Below, one piece after another: positions 10,459 through 21,057 of a stretch of 64,000 bases of DNA. The translations under genes were made by a program, and so were the position numbers. Each line of letters begins with the position of its first letter. Positions within the stretch are counted from its first letter, which is position 1. Source of the DNA: Venturia oleaginea (Eukaryota; Ascomycota; Dothideomycetes; Venturiales; Venturiaceae); assembly GCA_013176395.1 (NCBI GenBank), contig JABMLP010000002.1, forward strand, positions 1,736,001-1,800,000, given 5' to 3'. The notes below the pieces were generated by a model, which saw only the letters and a program-made list of their open reading frames with translations, did not search any database and was not told the origin of the DNA.

Positions 10459-10945
10459 TTGTTTTTAAAAAAGCACCGTGCGAAATTAAAAGCCAATGGC
10501 TAAAAAGGAACGACAATCACGTGCAATACTCGGCCGAATTGGTCCGCATGCTTGACCTGGACTTATTTGAACAGGTCGCATATGTCCACAGCTCAACATC
10601 ACCCTCCGCATCGTACAGTCATGGCATTCTACGCCTCTTTGTCCAACATGACTGATGTGGTGAATGTGATGTGTTCCTTGGTGAAACACTACTGGGCCGC
10701 CCATAGACAGGCGCCTCTGCTGCAGGCAAGACAACTAACTTCATCATCAGCAGGTCGTTCCTGCGCCCTCTTTGGCAGAGAAAACACGCCCTGGTTACAC
10801 CACGTAGTTCTCTCCCAGTCCCACTAACCTTCAGTCCTCCTCATACCTCGTAAACTCGTGAGAGACATAGTGTTCATTCCTCCACAGCCATCTGACTACG
10901 CCTCTGAATACACTTACATATAACCTCTGATCAGCAACCGCAGCC
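10459..10945. other. Intergenic region upstream of the App1-like gene
   Basis: No convincing coding frame was seen. The last ~100 bp are CT/CA-rich and end in GCAGCCATGG, a favourable start context for the next gene. The promoter presumably lies here. Confidence 0.4.
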
Positions 10946-12160
10946 ATGGAGACAGCATACAGACAGACGGTTCAGAAGGCCGAAGAAACCCCTCAAGAAC
11001 GACCTCAACGCAAAGAAGCCGGCTTCGACGAGATTGAAGCCCTCATGCCTGCTCTCCACCGACGATCAGGTTCTACCTTCGTGGACAATGTCACCTCCTA
11101 CCTGGGCAAAAGAAATCCTTTTGCCCACGCAGTAAACCCGAAAAATCACATTGTGTGGCTGTTCGACAACACGGCACACCAAGGACCAGACGGGAAATGG
11201 ATGGTCGGCGTAACTTCTGCCTTCTTCGTCAAGGGATCAGGCAAGGACGAGAGCAAGATAGCTGCCAAACTAGCAGATGTTCTTGGATTGGCAGACGAAG
11301 CAGAGGAGAGAAATACTGTCAGAGAACGCGTTCAACCTCTCATGGACACAGTCTTACCATCGCATACGGTTGAAATCAGCCTTGGAAACAAGAAGACGTT
11401 CAAGCTTGGACCAGGGGACCGCGATGGCATTAGTAACGATATCCTACCTGTTGAAGGCATATATGAAGACGGGCAGACTATTAGTTCAAAAGCAATCGGC
11501 ATCGAAGGGACCCCGTTGACCACTACCTTTGCTACGGCCATAGGTTGGGCTGTTATTTCGGACATTGACGATACAATCAAGAAGACCATGACTGCCTCGC
11601 CAATTGGTATATTGCGAACGACATTTGTTGATGAGCCTGAGCCTATTGCTGGCATGCCAGATCTATACAAGAACATCAAACAGACCTTGAACAACCCTCC
11701 TTTTTGGTACCTGTCTGCCTCTCCCTACAACCTGTACCCATTTCTCCGCAGTTTTCGCGAAACACACTACCCCCCGGGAACCATGATACTGCGAGAAGCC
11801 TCGTGGATGAACCTCGCCGGTTTCCTCACCTCACTTACCCAAGGAACTGAAGCATACAAGGTTGATCGAATGGATATGGTCCACAAGTCCTTCCCCAATC
11901 GCAAATTCTTGTGCATTGGCGACAGCACACAGTCGGATCCGGAAGCTTATGGCGATGTATACCGCAAATATTTGGGCTGGGTTGGTGCTATCTTTATCCG
12001 CCTGGTGGAGGATGTTGAGCCTGTCAATGAAGCTGAGAAGAACAAGCCCGAGAGATTCGAGAAGGCATTTAAGGATGTGCCAAAGGATATCTGGACAGTC
12101 TTTACAGACCCAAAGGAGCTCTGGGACAAGGTCGCGAAGCTTGGTGCTACAGCGGTGTAG
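10946..12160 (+). CDS. App1-like phosphatidate phosphatase (DUF2183)
   Basis: An intronless gene encodes 404 residues. The catalytic half begins with the haloacid-dehalogenase-type motif DIDDT at residues 206-210 (WAVISDIDDTIKKT). It continues with FWYLSASPYNLYPFLRSF and FLCIGDSTQSDPEAYGDVY, all hallmarks of the App1 catalytic domain. In yeast App1 this domain dephosphorylates phosphatidic acid to diacylglycerol at actin patches, linking lipid metabolism to endocytosis. The protein is shorter than yeast App1 (587 aa) and lacks an evident long C-terminal tail. The start codon sits in a good context (GCCATGG). No signal peptide or membrane segment is evident, so it is expected to be cytosolic. 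The family assignment is firm; the exact physiological role in this fungus is inferred. Confidence 0.88.
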   Translation: METAYRQTVQKAEETPQERPQRKEAGFDEIEALMPALHRRSGSTFVDNVTSYLGKRNPFAHAVNPKNHIVWLFDNTAHQGPDGKWMVGVTSAFFVKGSGKDESKIAAKLADVLGLADEAEERNTVRERVQPLMDTVLPSHTVEISLGNKKTFKLGPGDRDGISNDILPVEGIYEDGQTISSKAIGIEGTPLTTTFATAIGWAVISDIDDTIKKTMTASPIGILRTTFVDEPEPIAGMPDLYKNIKQTLNNPPFWYLSASPYNLYPFLRSFRETHYPPGTMILREASWMNLAGFLTSLTQGTEAYKVDRMDMVHKSFPNRKFLCIGDSTQSDPEAYGDVYRKYLGWVGAIFIRLVEDVEPVNEAEKNKPERFEKAFKDVPKDIWTVFTDPKELWDKVAKLGATAV

Positions 12161-12657
12161 AACTTCGAATATTGGTGAATCTTGCCGCCTGTTTCCTGTA
12201 TTTTTTGCTGCCATTTTTTTGGGCACCCTTTTGCGAATAGCAGCTTTTCCATTGCATATCTTTTTAAGGAGTAAGACGTTTGGAGAGGCAAGCAGAATGC
12301 ACCATGAGACCGTTCCTACTGTAGTTGATAGTTACATGTTGTTTATAATGAACGATCCCAATTCCAGAATTCCGCTCCACTTCCTTTGTCCCTATTTGGT
12401 ACTATTTCATCCTCAAAACCGTGATATTTGCGTCTAGAAACCTCAATTTCATCATTACCTTCGGTTACAAAAGGGGTTCTGTCTCACTTTGGCCATCAAA
12501 TTCTCTCTCACCTCTCTTTCTCGCCGCCCAGTGAATTGAACCTCGGCTCATGATAGCCACTTTCACACCCGTGTGAAAGGTCCTGATCGGCGTCCCAAAG
12601 AAAAGCGTTGAGATCCACAATCTCAATAGGCCTTCGGCCTGGCAGTCGTATCTTCAA
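12161..12657. other. Intergenic region
   Basis: This is the 3' side of the App1-like gene and the 5' side of the thioesterase gene. I see no gene. A short inverted repeat, TTTCACACCCGTGTGAAA, lies at about 12563-12580. Confidence 0.4.
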
Positions 12658-13931
12658 ATGTCCTTCATTGGGTTCGGGACTGCATTCGTCCGTCGGCAGC
12701 AGCATTTAACGTTACCGTCCCAGCTGCTTCGACGAACAAAATTTGAAGTCCCTGGCCACTATCAAAAACGAGTCTCCCACGGATCCAAACGCGGATATAT
12801 CACCTTCAGAACTCCACTGGGTATTTCTAGAAGAGTTGTTGATCAGAGGAGACATCAGAATACAACGAGTGGTACTGTTCTTCGCACAGGTATCCGCCAT
12901 GCGGTTGCAGTACTGATATAATACTACAGACTCTACCACATTTATTCCTCCACCAGAAGTCGAACCTAAACGCTCCCTCCCAAGACGAATCATCGGTTTC
13001 CTAGCTCTATCGATCGCCTGTACAGCCATAGGCTTCGCCATGACAACCGCCCCAGCCATGGAAACGGCAAACGAGATACTCAGCCCTCCCACAGACGAAG
13101 AAACTCTCACTCTCTACGCGCCAGCTGAAGACGATCCAGCCGCTGAGATCAACGATCATATTCTCAATCACCCCCTCACCCTCAAGTTGACCGCCGATCC
13201 AAAATACAGAGCTTCGCGACCACACATGAAGATCCCACCTTCACTACGACCACATAACTTCACTGGAGGAACACTATTGGGAGAGAATAAGATAGCAGTT
13301 CCACCACTGACATTCACGTCTGGAAGTGCCGACCCAGAAGATCTACCCGTCATGATCTCAATACAACATCTCGGACTTGCGCTATGTGGGCACCCAGACA
13401 TTGTTCACGGTGGTTTGTTAGCGACTCTCTTAGACGAGGGATTAGGTCGATGCTGTTTCCCTGCTCTACCAAATAAAGTGGGTGTTACTGCGAGTTTAAA
13501 GATCGATTACAAGAAGCCGTGTATGGCGGGACAATATGTCGTGCTTAAGTCTGAGACGATGAAGGTTGATGGCCGGAAGGCTTGGGTGAAGGGGAGATTG
13601 GAAACTCTGCCTGAGGATGGGTCTGAAGGTGTTGTTTTGGCTGATGCTGAGGCACTGTTTATTGAGCCCAGACAAGCTGCTGTAAGTTTGACTTTGTTTC
13701 TTCTGAGTCCTGGTGGTTCTTTTGTGAGCAATTGGACCTTGTGGAAACACGAGAGTGACAATCGGCCAGCCTTCGCTCCTATCTGTCCACTGCTCCAGCT
13801 TCCACGAGAGTGATTCCTGCCGAAGCTCGTAACACAAAGCCACCTTCGTACTCTTGAACCCGAAAATTCAAACAAGAAATAAAGCTAACAGACCCATCTA
13901 GACCATGGCACGCGTCTACTCATCAACATAA
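12658..13931 (+). CDS. HotDog-fold thioesterase (4HBT superfamily), probably mitochondrial membrane-anchored
   Basis: The secure part is exon 12930-13681, followed by a 220-nt intron with a CTAAC branch point and a last exon at 13902-13931 that gives ...EPRQAA then TMARVYSST. A first exon at 12658-12889, with a 40-nt intron, joins in frame but is tentative. The protein has a basic N-terminus (KRSLPRR), one hydrophobic segment (IIGFLALSIACTAIGFAM) and then the HotDog domain with HPDIVHGGLLATLLDEGLGR. In this motif the HGG and the DE pair belong to the acyl-CoA thioesterase active site. It ends in strands KIDYKKPC and AWVKGRLET. Fungal relatives are membrane-anchored, often mitochondrial. The substrate is not known. 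An alternative start is the methionine at 13040, just after the hydrophobic segment. Confidence 0.75.
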
Positions 13932-14666
13932 GCAATCCTCTATCTCGCTCTCACAGAACTACGCTGCGCCGGCCCATCCAACCCTCCCCCGGGCTGCTTT
14001 CGTCCTGCCACAAGATCATCCGATCCAAGATGCGGATGACGAATTTCATATCAAGAACGCAAGATTTGGGCAGAAGCAATTGTGTCCTGGGTCTCGCTAT
14101 TGAATTAGGCAAGACGTGCGGCTAGGCGTTTGTGTTTGAGCCACGCGAATCCTTCGACCCCTCTTGCCGACGTGATGATGACTGTTTGGTCTTAAAAGAA
14201 AGGGAAAGGAGATGGATAGATTTGAGACATAGTGAGGCCTATAGAAATATAGACGTGGTGTACTTGGGCATTTGACGTGAATCTGTTGATAGAAATATAG
14301 AGCTCGGTTTGCACAATGTTCGGTCATGACTGTACCTGCGTGATCCTACCATTGACAATTTGCTTCTGCTGCATTCTTCACTCCTTTGGCGATTAATGAT
14401 CAACCGCACCTTCTGCAACTTCTTTACGTTCCGCATCAGCGTCACATCTCGCGTGGACATCACATCATCGCTGTAGCCTTATCGTGCGCCTACTTGCTCC
14501 CGTCTCAAGGTCCACTGTGCAATCATGTTTGTGTCCGGCTGATCCAATATATCGCATATCTTCAACCTCGAATCCATTGTTCGCCGGTTTCGAATGAGAA
14601 GAATCGAGGGAAGGAATTTTGGAGCAAGCAAGAGATTAGCGGTTGAGGAAAATGCGGCATCCTATA
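13932..14666. other. Intergenic region
   Basis: Short open frames on both strands have no recognisable motifs. I see no gene. The region ends at the TA target site of the pogo element. Confidence 0.4.
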
Positions 14667-16497
14667 ACGTGTTCCACCACCCACCCGCTCAAACCACCCA
14701 ACCGCTCAAAATCTGCCAAGACTTCTAACATTCCTCTTATGTAATTATGTCTGAACAACGAAACGCACTATTACTCCAACACGAAGGGAGAATCCAGCTC
14801 GCACTCCAAGCCCTCCAAGCCGGCCAATTCCGAAGCCAACGGGCCGCCGCTCGTGTCTTTGACGTTAAACAGCGAATCCTCTCTGAGCGCGTTAAAGGAG
14901 TCCCATTTATCCTCGAAACACCACCAAATGGTCGGAAACTTACCCTTACCGAAGAGCAAACGCTTGTCCGATACATTCTTGACCTCGATTCGCGAGGATT
15001 TGCGCCCCGGCTTTGTGAGGTAGCAGATATGGCCGATAAACTGCTAGCTATACGCGGTGGAGAGCCAGTGGGCAAAAACTGGGCTGAGAGGTTCGTTACG
15101 CGCTCAGATGAGCTCAAGATGGCCTTCAACCGAGCCAAGGATAGGCAGAGGATACTACAGGAAGATCCAGAGATTATTGGCGCGTGGTTCAAGCTCGTTG
15201 CAGATACCAAAGCCAAGTACGGCGTCCACGACGAGGATATACACAACTTTGACGAGATTGGCCTCCAGATGGGGGTTATTGGGTCAATGAAGGTCGTTAC
15301 AGCCTCCGAGAGACATACAAGGCCGGAACTCATTCAGCCGGGCGATCGCGAATGGTTTACGGTTATCCAGAGTATCTGCGCCCCTGGGTATGCAACCCCA
15401 CCCTTCATTATCTACAAAGGACGCGTTCACATCTCTGCGTGGTACGAGGAGGCAGATATACCGCGCAATTGGAAGCTTTCAGTCTCTGAGAACGGCTGGA
15501 CAAATAACGCGCTTGGTCTTGAGTGGTTGAAGCATTTTGACGCGCATACAAAGGCGCGGCAGGTGGGGGGGTACAGGCTACTCATTTTGGACGGCCATGA
15601 GAGCCATCTCAACCAAAATTTTAAGGACTACTGCCTCGAAAATAAGATCCTAACCCTCTGCATGCCATCGCACTCGTCGTATATACTCCAGCCCCTTGAC
15701 GTGGTCTGCTTCTCGCCGTTGAAGCGCAAGTACTCCCAACGCATCCGGGACTTGGCGCGCCGACGCGCGTACCATATCAACAAGGAAGGCTTTCTCCCTG
15801 CCTTCAAAGACGCGTTTTCGACGTGTTTACAAAAGAGAACTGTCAAAAGGCCTTTGAGGCAGTAGGGCTAGTCCCTATCGACCCGCAGGCGGTATTGGAC
15901 CGCCTTGAAGTACGGCTACGTACCCCGCCAGAACCCCGTCTCCCAGAAACGCCGTGGCAGGCAAAGACTCCAAGCAATACTCATGAATTTGGATCCCAAT
16001 ACAAGCTCGTAAGCGAGTCTCTTACTCGGTCACCAGTTACTGCGCAGGCTGGCTTTTCCTAGATTGTTAAGGGCGCTGAATTGATGCTTTACCAAAACGC
16101 TCTACTCGTTGCGCGCAACCACGAGCTTGAAGAGCAATTGGCAGTAATAACGAAGCGAAAATCGCGCAAAAGGAAGCGGATCCAGCAAGGTGGTACTATG
16201 GAGTATGGGACTGCAGCAGCGCAGGTAGCTGCTGAGGCGTCTGTAGCGCCTCAGGGATCGAAGAAGGCTCGTGGTATCGGTGATCAAGAAATAGCCCGAC
16301 CAACTCAACGGCGCTGTGGGAACTGGGGCGTAACTGGGCATAATGCGCGAACTTGTAAAAAAGATATCGAGATATCTTCTGAATCAGATAGTAGCACGAC
16401 GGACTTAGAATCTATTGTTGATAGCGAAAAAATTAAAGAGTTGTAACATGAGATGGTCGTGCCAAGAAATTTTGAGCGGTTGGGTGGTGGAGTACGT
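14667..16497 (+). mobile_element. pogo/Fot-type DNA transposon (element E1), complete ends
   Basis: The element is 1,831 bp between TA dinucleotides (14665-14666 and 16498-16499). The left end reads ACGTGTTCCACCACCC and the right end is its inverted copy (GGGTGGTGGAGTACGT). At the left, transposase-promoter end, the subterminal motif CCACCC(A)CCGCTCAAA is present twice in tandem; the right end has it once. It carries one decayed transposase gene. TA duplication and D,D-35-D transposase are standard for the Tc1/mariner-pogo group. Confidence 0.85.
14747..16446 (+). pseudogene. pogo/Fot-type transposase, frameshift and nonsense mutations
   Basis: The first 372 codons are open. They start with a psq-type helix-turn-helix (ALQAGQFRSQRAAARVF), then a CENP-B-type DNA-binding domain (RGGEPVGKNWAERFV). 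The DDE domain has Asp169 (NFDEIGLQMG), Asp282 (LILDGHESHL) and Asp318 (LQPLDVVCF), the last two separated by 35 residues. Around 15815 a T homopolymer is one base shorter than in the related element at 37.1 kb, which shifts the frame. The shifted frame has TAG at 16060-16062 where the relative has CAG, a C-to-T change. The C-terminal tail carries a CCHC-like knuckle whose second cysteine is replaced by tryptophan (RCGNWG). Confidence 0.85.
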
Positions 16498-18218
16498 TAC
16501 ATCGTATCTCATCGAGTATCTAGGACGATTCAACACCTGCTGCATCTAAGATTACATTACATCTCTCCCACCACATGACGCGACGTCCCGGTTGTTATCT
16601 TACGATGAGATGACAGTACTCCACGTCGGTATGGAAAACGTGGAAAGAAAAGGAAAAGGAAAAAAGATGTGGTCTCCTCCGATAAACTAGGGATATCTCG
16701 ACCTATCTATCTATTGAAGAAAGTTGAAGCGTCATGAAGGGAATGATGACAGAGTATCTGCTCTCCTGACATGGCGTGAGCAATTACTTACCGTTTCCAG
16801 CCTTATTCGGAGAATTTGCCTTGTCAGCTTTGGTGATGGACGATGAGCTGGGGCAGTGGTTCATTGACAGGGTTCATGGTCGGACGCAGCGTTGGAGGAC
16901 TTGGGGGTTTCCGGGATGGAGAGAGAGAATCTCCCGTTTGTAGCCTTGCCCTTGCTCGCATCAATGTTGCGAGTCGCGAGATCTAGGTCATCGGGCGCAA
17001 GGTTCATGGATTGGGAGTTGCGTGAGATTTTGATTTTGATTTTTTTCTCCCTTGGTGTGGCGGCCTTGATACTATATGCCGCCTTCTTCGCAAATGGATG
17101 ATACTGCGAGAATGAGCAGATCCTTGTTCGAGGGGAAGCGAATCTGATAGAGAAGAAAATTTTCTGGATATTTCTGCCTGTTGGCCATGTGTCGCGAGAT
17201 ATATTTACTGTAGTAGTTACAGAAGGGTCTCGAAACGGCAAGGCTGATTAGCGGGGGTTGCGAGGCTGAGATCAACCTCTCAAGAATGAATTCACGCATC
17301 ATTAAGGGCGCATTTCTGCACGTGGAGAGTCAGGGATCGGTGAGCAATTGTCTCCATGGATTTCAAATTCCTCGAGGCCCATAGGTTCTCCAAGGTGCCG
17401 TTCTTTGCCCTGAAACCGTGTACCGTGCGCCGTGCATATCATGACATAAGGGTCTCAACGGTTCCCAAATTCTGCTTTTGGACCGTGGATAAACATCCCA
17501 ATGCCTAAAAGCAAGCTGGAAGTCCAAATTTGGTGCATGCAATCTTTGCTCGAGAGTGTCGAGGAATTTTCGGGCCTGGTAACCTCCATCACCTCGTTGT
17601 CTGAGGGGGTCACCTCCGTTAATGCCTCCTACATGGCGAGCAAAGGGGTAACATAATCGGGGAGATGATATACAATCTCTTTTGCATCAAGGCAAGCGAC
17701 TACATCTTCCACTATAAGATTGAACAGCGGCCGTTGTGGGCGCATTACGGAGTTGAATCATGTCTTCAATGCTACTGATGGCCGTCGTTGATTGTGGCGT
17801 CGTGGAGGATTCGATCTTCGTTACACACATTGGCGTTACGCGCTTATGATCAAAAATAAGCAATCCTATCACACGTTACGAAAGCTCTGATGTTTGTTCA
17901 CCACGGCACGAGAAATGGGCGAGTTACGCTCATTTCAATCCGAATTGCGAGCTTCGCGCCAGATGTCTTTCATGAAGGCAGTTCGTAATTAAAACGGGTT
18001 GATAAGGTATATAATCGTCCGTCGTTGTTGACATATGCTGAAATGGTATCGTTTCGCCTAAATTCATTCGCGCCTGTGAGACGACCAACCTCATGGTCGT
18101 CTTGTATAATCCTCAAACACTTGTAGAAAAGCAAGGCTGCGGTGAAAGACTCACCGGCCCCATGGTATACAACGCCAACCCAAAATAAAATGCCATTGCG
18201 CCTTCCTTCCTTCTACTA
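16498..18218. other. Intergenic region of 1.7 kb, no gene recognised
   Basis: Open frames at 16861-17241 (reverse) and 16892-17101 (forward, ending in a hydrophobic stretch) overlap each other. Neither shows a known motif or a plausible exon structure. The right side is the 3' flank of the rhodopsin-domain gene. Confidence 0.4.
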
Positions 18219-19936
18219 TCATCGACTTGATCCGTCATTACATGGGTACAAACTATCGTCCAGTTCTAGTAAGCTGTATATAGAACTGACCTCAGAGGGG
18301 GCTGGTAAAGGCGGTAGTTTCGCTTGCAATCTAGCCTTTGTCAAGCTACTCGATTGCCGAGTGTGATACTCCGCTCGGTGTTGGGAGTGGACGTCAAACT
18401 GTATCGCATAACTTTTACTGTCCGGATCATTCGCACGCCAGGAGTTCGCGGGCGATGCTACCATGAAATCCCTCGATAGATTTGGCTGTAGCGTGGAAAC
18501 ATTTCCTCCGTCTTGATGATAATCATCAAACTGTTTTGAAGGGCTCTTTCGTTGTGCACTCTTCACGGGCCACGGACTAGGAGGCGAGAGAGTGGTCGAT
18601 GAATCGAAAAATGAACCATGTGATAGTGGTATCGGATCGCTGATTCTGGAGGTCCTTTGGAAAGGCGACAAGGGACCGGCGAAAGCATTGAGTGTCCGTA
18701 TTCTTCGGGAATCTTCGGGCCTTGAGTTGACATAGTTCTGTCCGAGACTGTTCATAGGATCTTTAGAGCTCCAAAGCTTGCTTGTTCTTCCCGATCGTTC
18801 ATCTGACCTTTCGTCTGACGGACTGCCCGTGTTCTTGCTCAAGTGGGAAAGAACGGGAATGAATTTTTGTTGTATCAGTACTCTGATGGCTGGCGCGCAG
18901 GCACAAATCTGGTGCCCTATTAGTGACTTGAGTTTGGAAAACATAATGAGACATACCAATCCAATATTGACTTCAACAGCAGAAGCTATCCAGAGAGGAT
19001 AAGCCTCCCATGTCACATCGTAGCTAACAATGCTCGCTTGGTACCAGTAATAGGTTCGGACAGCTGCCGCGATGGACATGATGAATCCTAGACAAAAGCT
19101 GGCTAGGACTCCAATCTTGCTTCGTGTTGGTAGATTAAGCTGCAAAACCAATGGAATGGGAAGGCATGTGACGAGGAGATCTGCCAAGCAGTTGATGAGC
19201 GCTATGGCGAATCCTAGAGGCCCTTCATCGTAGCACTTTAGATATGGGTCTGGAGGGAACGCCCAATAGTCATGATTAGGCCTGGGAGTAGCTATTAGTC
19301 GCTACTCTGCTTGCGTGGCAACCCTGGCACCACGAACTTACATGCATACGAAGATACCGACACCTACACCAACAATGAATAATGCAATCACAAATACAAC
19401 CGTACAATGGAGGGCTATGCGAAATCTGTGCTTTCCGGAATTGTGCACGAGTCGATAATAGAAGCTGAGAAGAGAAAGACGCAGGAATGTCATCGCGACC
19501 TGAAACAGAATTCTAGATGTGAAAACTAGCGGTCCCGATGCTGATATTGATTAGTAATTTTCAAGAGAGGTGTATTCGGAGACAAACCTGCGAGAAGGCG
19601 AGGTGGAATGTCATAGATATGACGAGACCAACCATAGTGGATTATGGCGTATCCAACGGTCGAGTTGAGTGCAAGTGTAGTTGCCTATCAAAGGGTTAAG
19701 AGTAAATGGCCATATATGGGAACGAAGTAGCTTACTACAGCCAAAATCAAGAGCCAGTCGTCATATCCAGGCCATTGTTGTACAAAGAACCTGGTATATA
19801 CTCTTAAAGCAACGGCAATGACAGCAAACGACGAAAGTATGGCGATGATGATGGGGCCGGATAGTCCTCTGGTGACAGGATGCTGGTAATCAGCTACGGG
19901 CCATTCCAAAAGTACCGAAATAGGAATATCCCTCAT
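18219..19936 (-). CDS. Fungal rhodopsin-domain integral membrane protein (PTH11-like)
   Basis: Five exons on the reverse strand (19936-19736, 19684-19588, 19540-19342, 19281-18957, 18908-18219) join in frame to 503 residues. All introns are GT-AG and 47-60 nt. Seven hydrophobic segments occupy about residues 25-310. Family landmarks are WPGYDDWLL after helix 1, a short loop with HYGWSRHIYDIP, RLSLLSFYYRLV, and EVNIGLICACAPAIR at the end of the last helix. The cytoplasmic tail is long and serine-rich. Members of this Pezizomycotina-specific family are often annotated as PTH11-like or SAT4-like proteins; some act in surface sensing and infection, but ligands are mostly unknown. No CFEM domain is present at the N-terminus. 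It is divergently arranged with MSH5. Confidence 0.85.
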
Positions 19937-21057
19937 GTTTGCTGACTGGTGGGAAGAGAGTCGGCAGAATAGGTGTTCGAGAGGAAAGTGAGATTTAGGA
20001 ACTGCTGTGCTGATACATTGAATTGCTAGGTCTGTATAAAATATAGGTTGAGTTGAGCCAACGCAAGAGTAGTCGGACTCGAGGTGCATCGTTCTAGTTG
20101 TATGCAATTGCTTTCTCTGGGGCAAAATACAGGCTCTGGCGAGGCTAGGGGAGCTGACCGAAAAAGGAGGCCTAAGTGATTCACATTGTCGAGAAAGCTA
20201 GAAAGATGAGGCTTAAGAGACGTCTGTTTCTTCCCAGCCGCGTCCCAGTTGGTTCGTGGTTTGGATATCATCGTCTGGCGTACAGCGTACAGATTGTTCA
20301 ATAGTTAGTTACACAGGCGTATTCTACTGGCCGTGTGCGGAAGGAAAGACGCCCTAGCAGGAGATGTACTAGTCAAGCGTGTGGTCGCGAATGGACACAT
20401 ACCTAGGCGATGCCCCCGGCACATTCTACCGCACTGGGATTATTTTCCGATGAGGTTTGCCGGAGGATCTTATTACGAGCTTTTCGTCGTCGGAAAAAAT
20501 CGGTGTTCTAGTCAGCGGGCTTCCTCCGACAATTGCATTTGCGATGACCATGGACGACACAGTGGTGTTTGGATCCTTGCCGGATGCAGGTGGCGTCTTA
20601 AAGCATCGCACGCTGCATCGCCAACCTCTCTTGCAATGACATTCCGTTGTACTTCATCTCATAAATGACATGTCAGAATGCTTTATATACGGCCGTGCTG
20701 GAAGACGCGCTGTTGATACATCACTTTCCCGTTCAGAGGCCTGTCTAGAGACACGTCGTCAGGTATTTATGTTGACGTCTTTCTCGTCGAATATGCGTCG
20801 ATGAGATATGCAGCGAGGCAACTTGGATATCATGAGTGCATATCTGATCGGGCTTGGATAGCATACGCGTGTCGGAATGGGATGCACAGGGCATTCGGTA
20901 GGAGAAGGGTTTATAATTGATATTAGTGTGGCGATGAGATGGTCATGGTTATGGAATCAGGCAGGCGATTGAAGATGGAATTCGAACATTGGTTACATCT
21001 CCTCGAGTCACGCCTTTACAACCTCACTCACAACTCGGAATCATCAGCTTCAACAGG
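19937..21057. promoter_or_regulatory. Divergent intergenic region between the rhodopsin-domain gene and MSH5
   Basis: This is 1.1 kb between two divergently transcribed genes, so it must carry both promoters. I see no convincing coding frame. A TTTATAATTGATAT stretch at about 20909-20922 is a possible AT-rich promoter element for MSH5. No motif for meiotic regulation was identified by eye. Confidence 0.4.

Noticed and set aside
9894..10496. 201-codon reverse-strand frame within repeat R4
   Set aside because: It begins in non-R sequence and is broken by stops in all other R copies, so it was not called as a gene; noted in the finding on R.
16861..17241. Reverse-strand open frame of 126 codons opposite a 69-codon forward frame with a hydrophobic end
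   Set aside because: No motif, no plausible start context and no splice partner for either.
20333..20668. 111-codon forward frame in the divergent promoter region
   Set aside because: No motif and overlapped by equally long frames on both strands; more likely chance.
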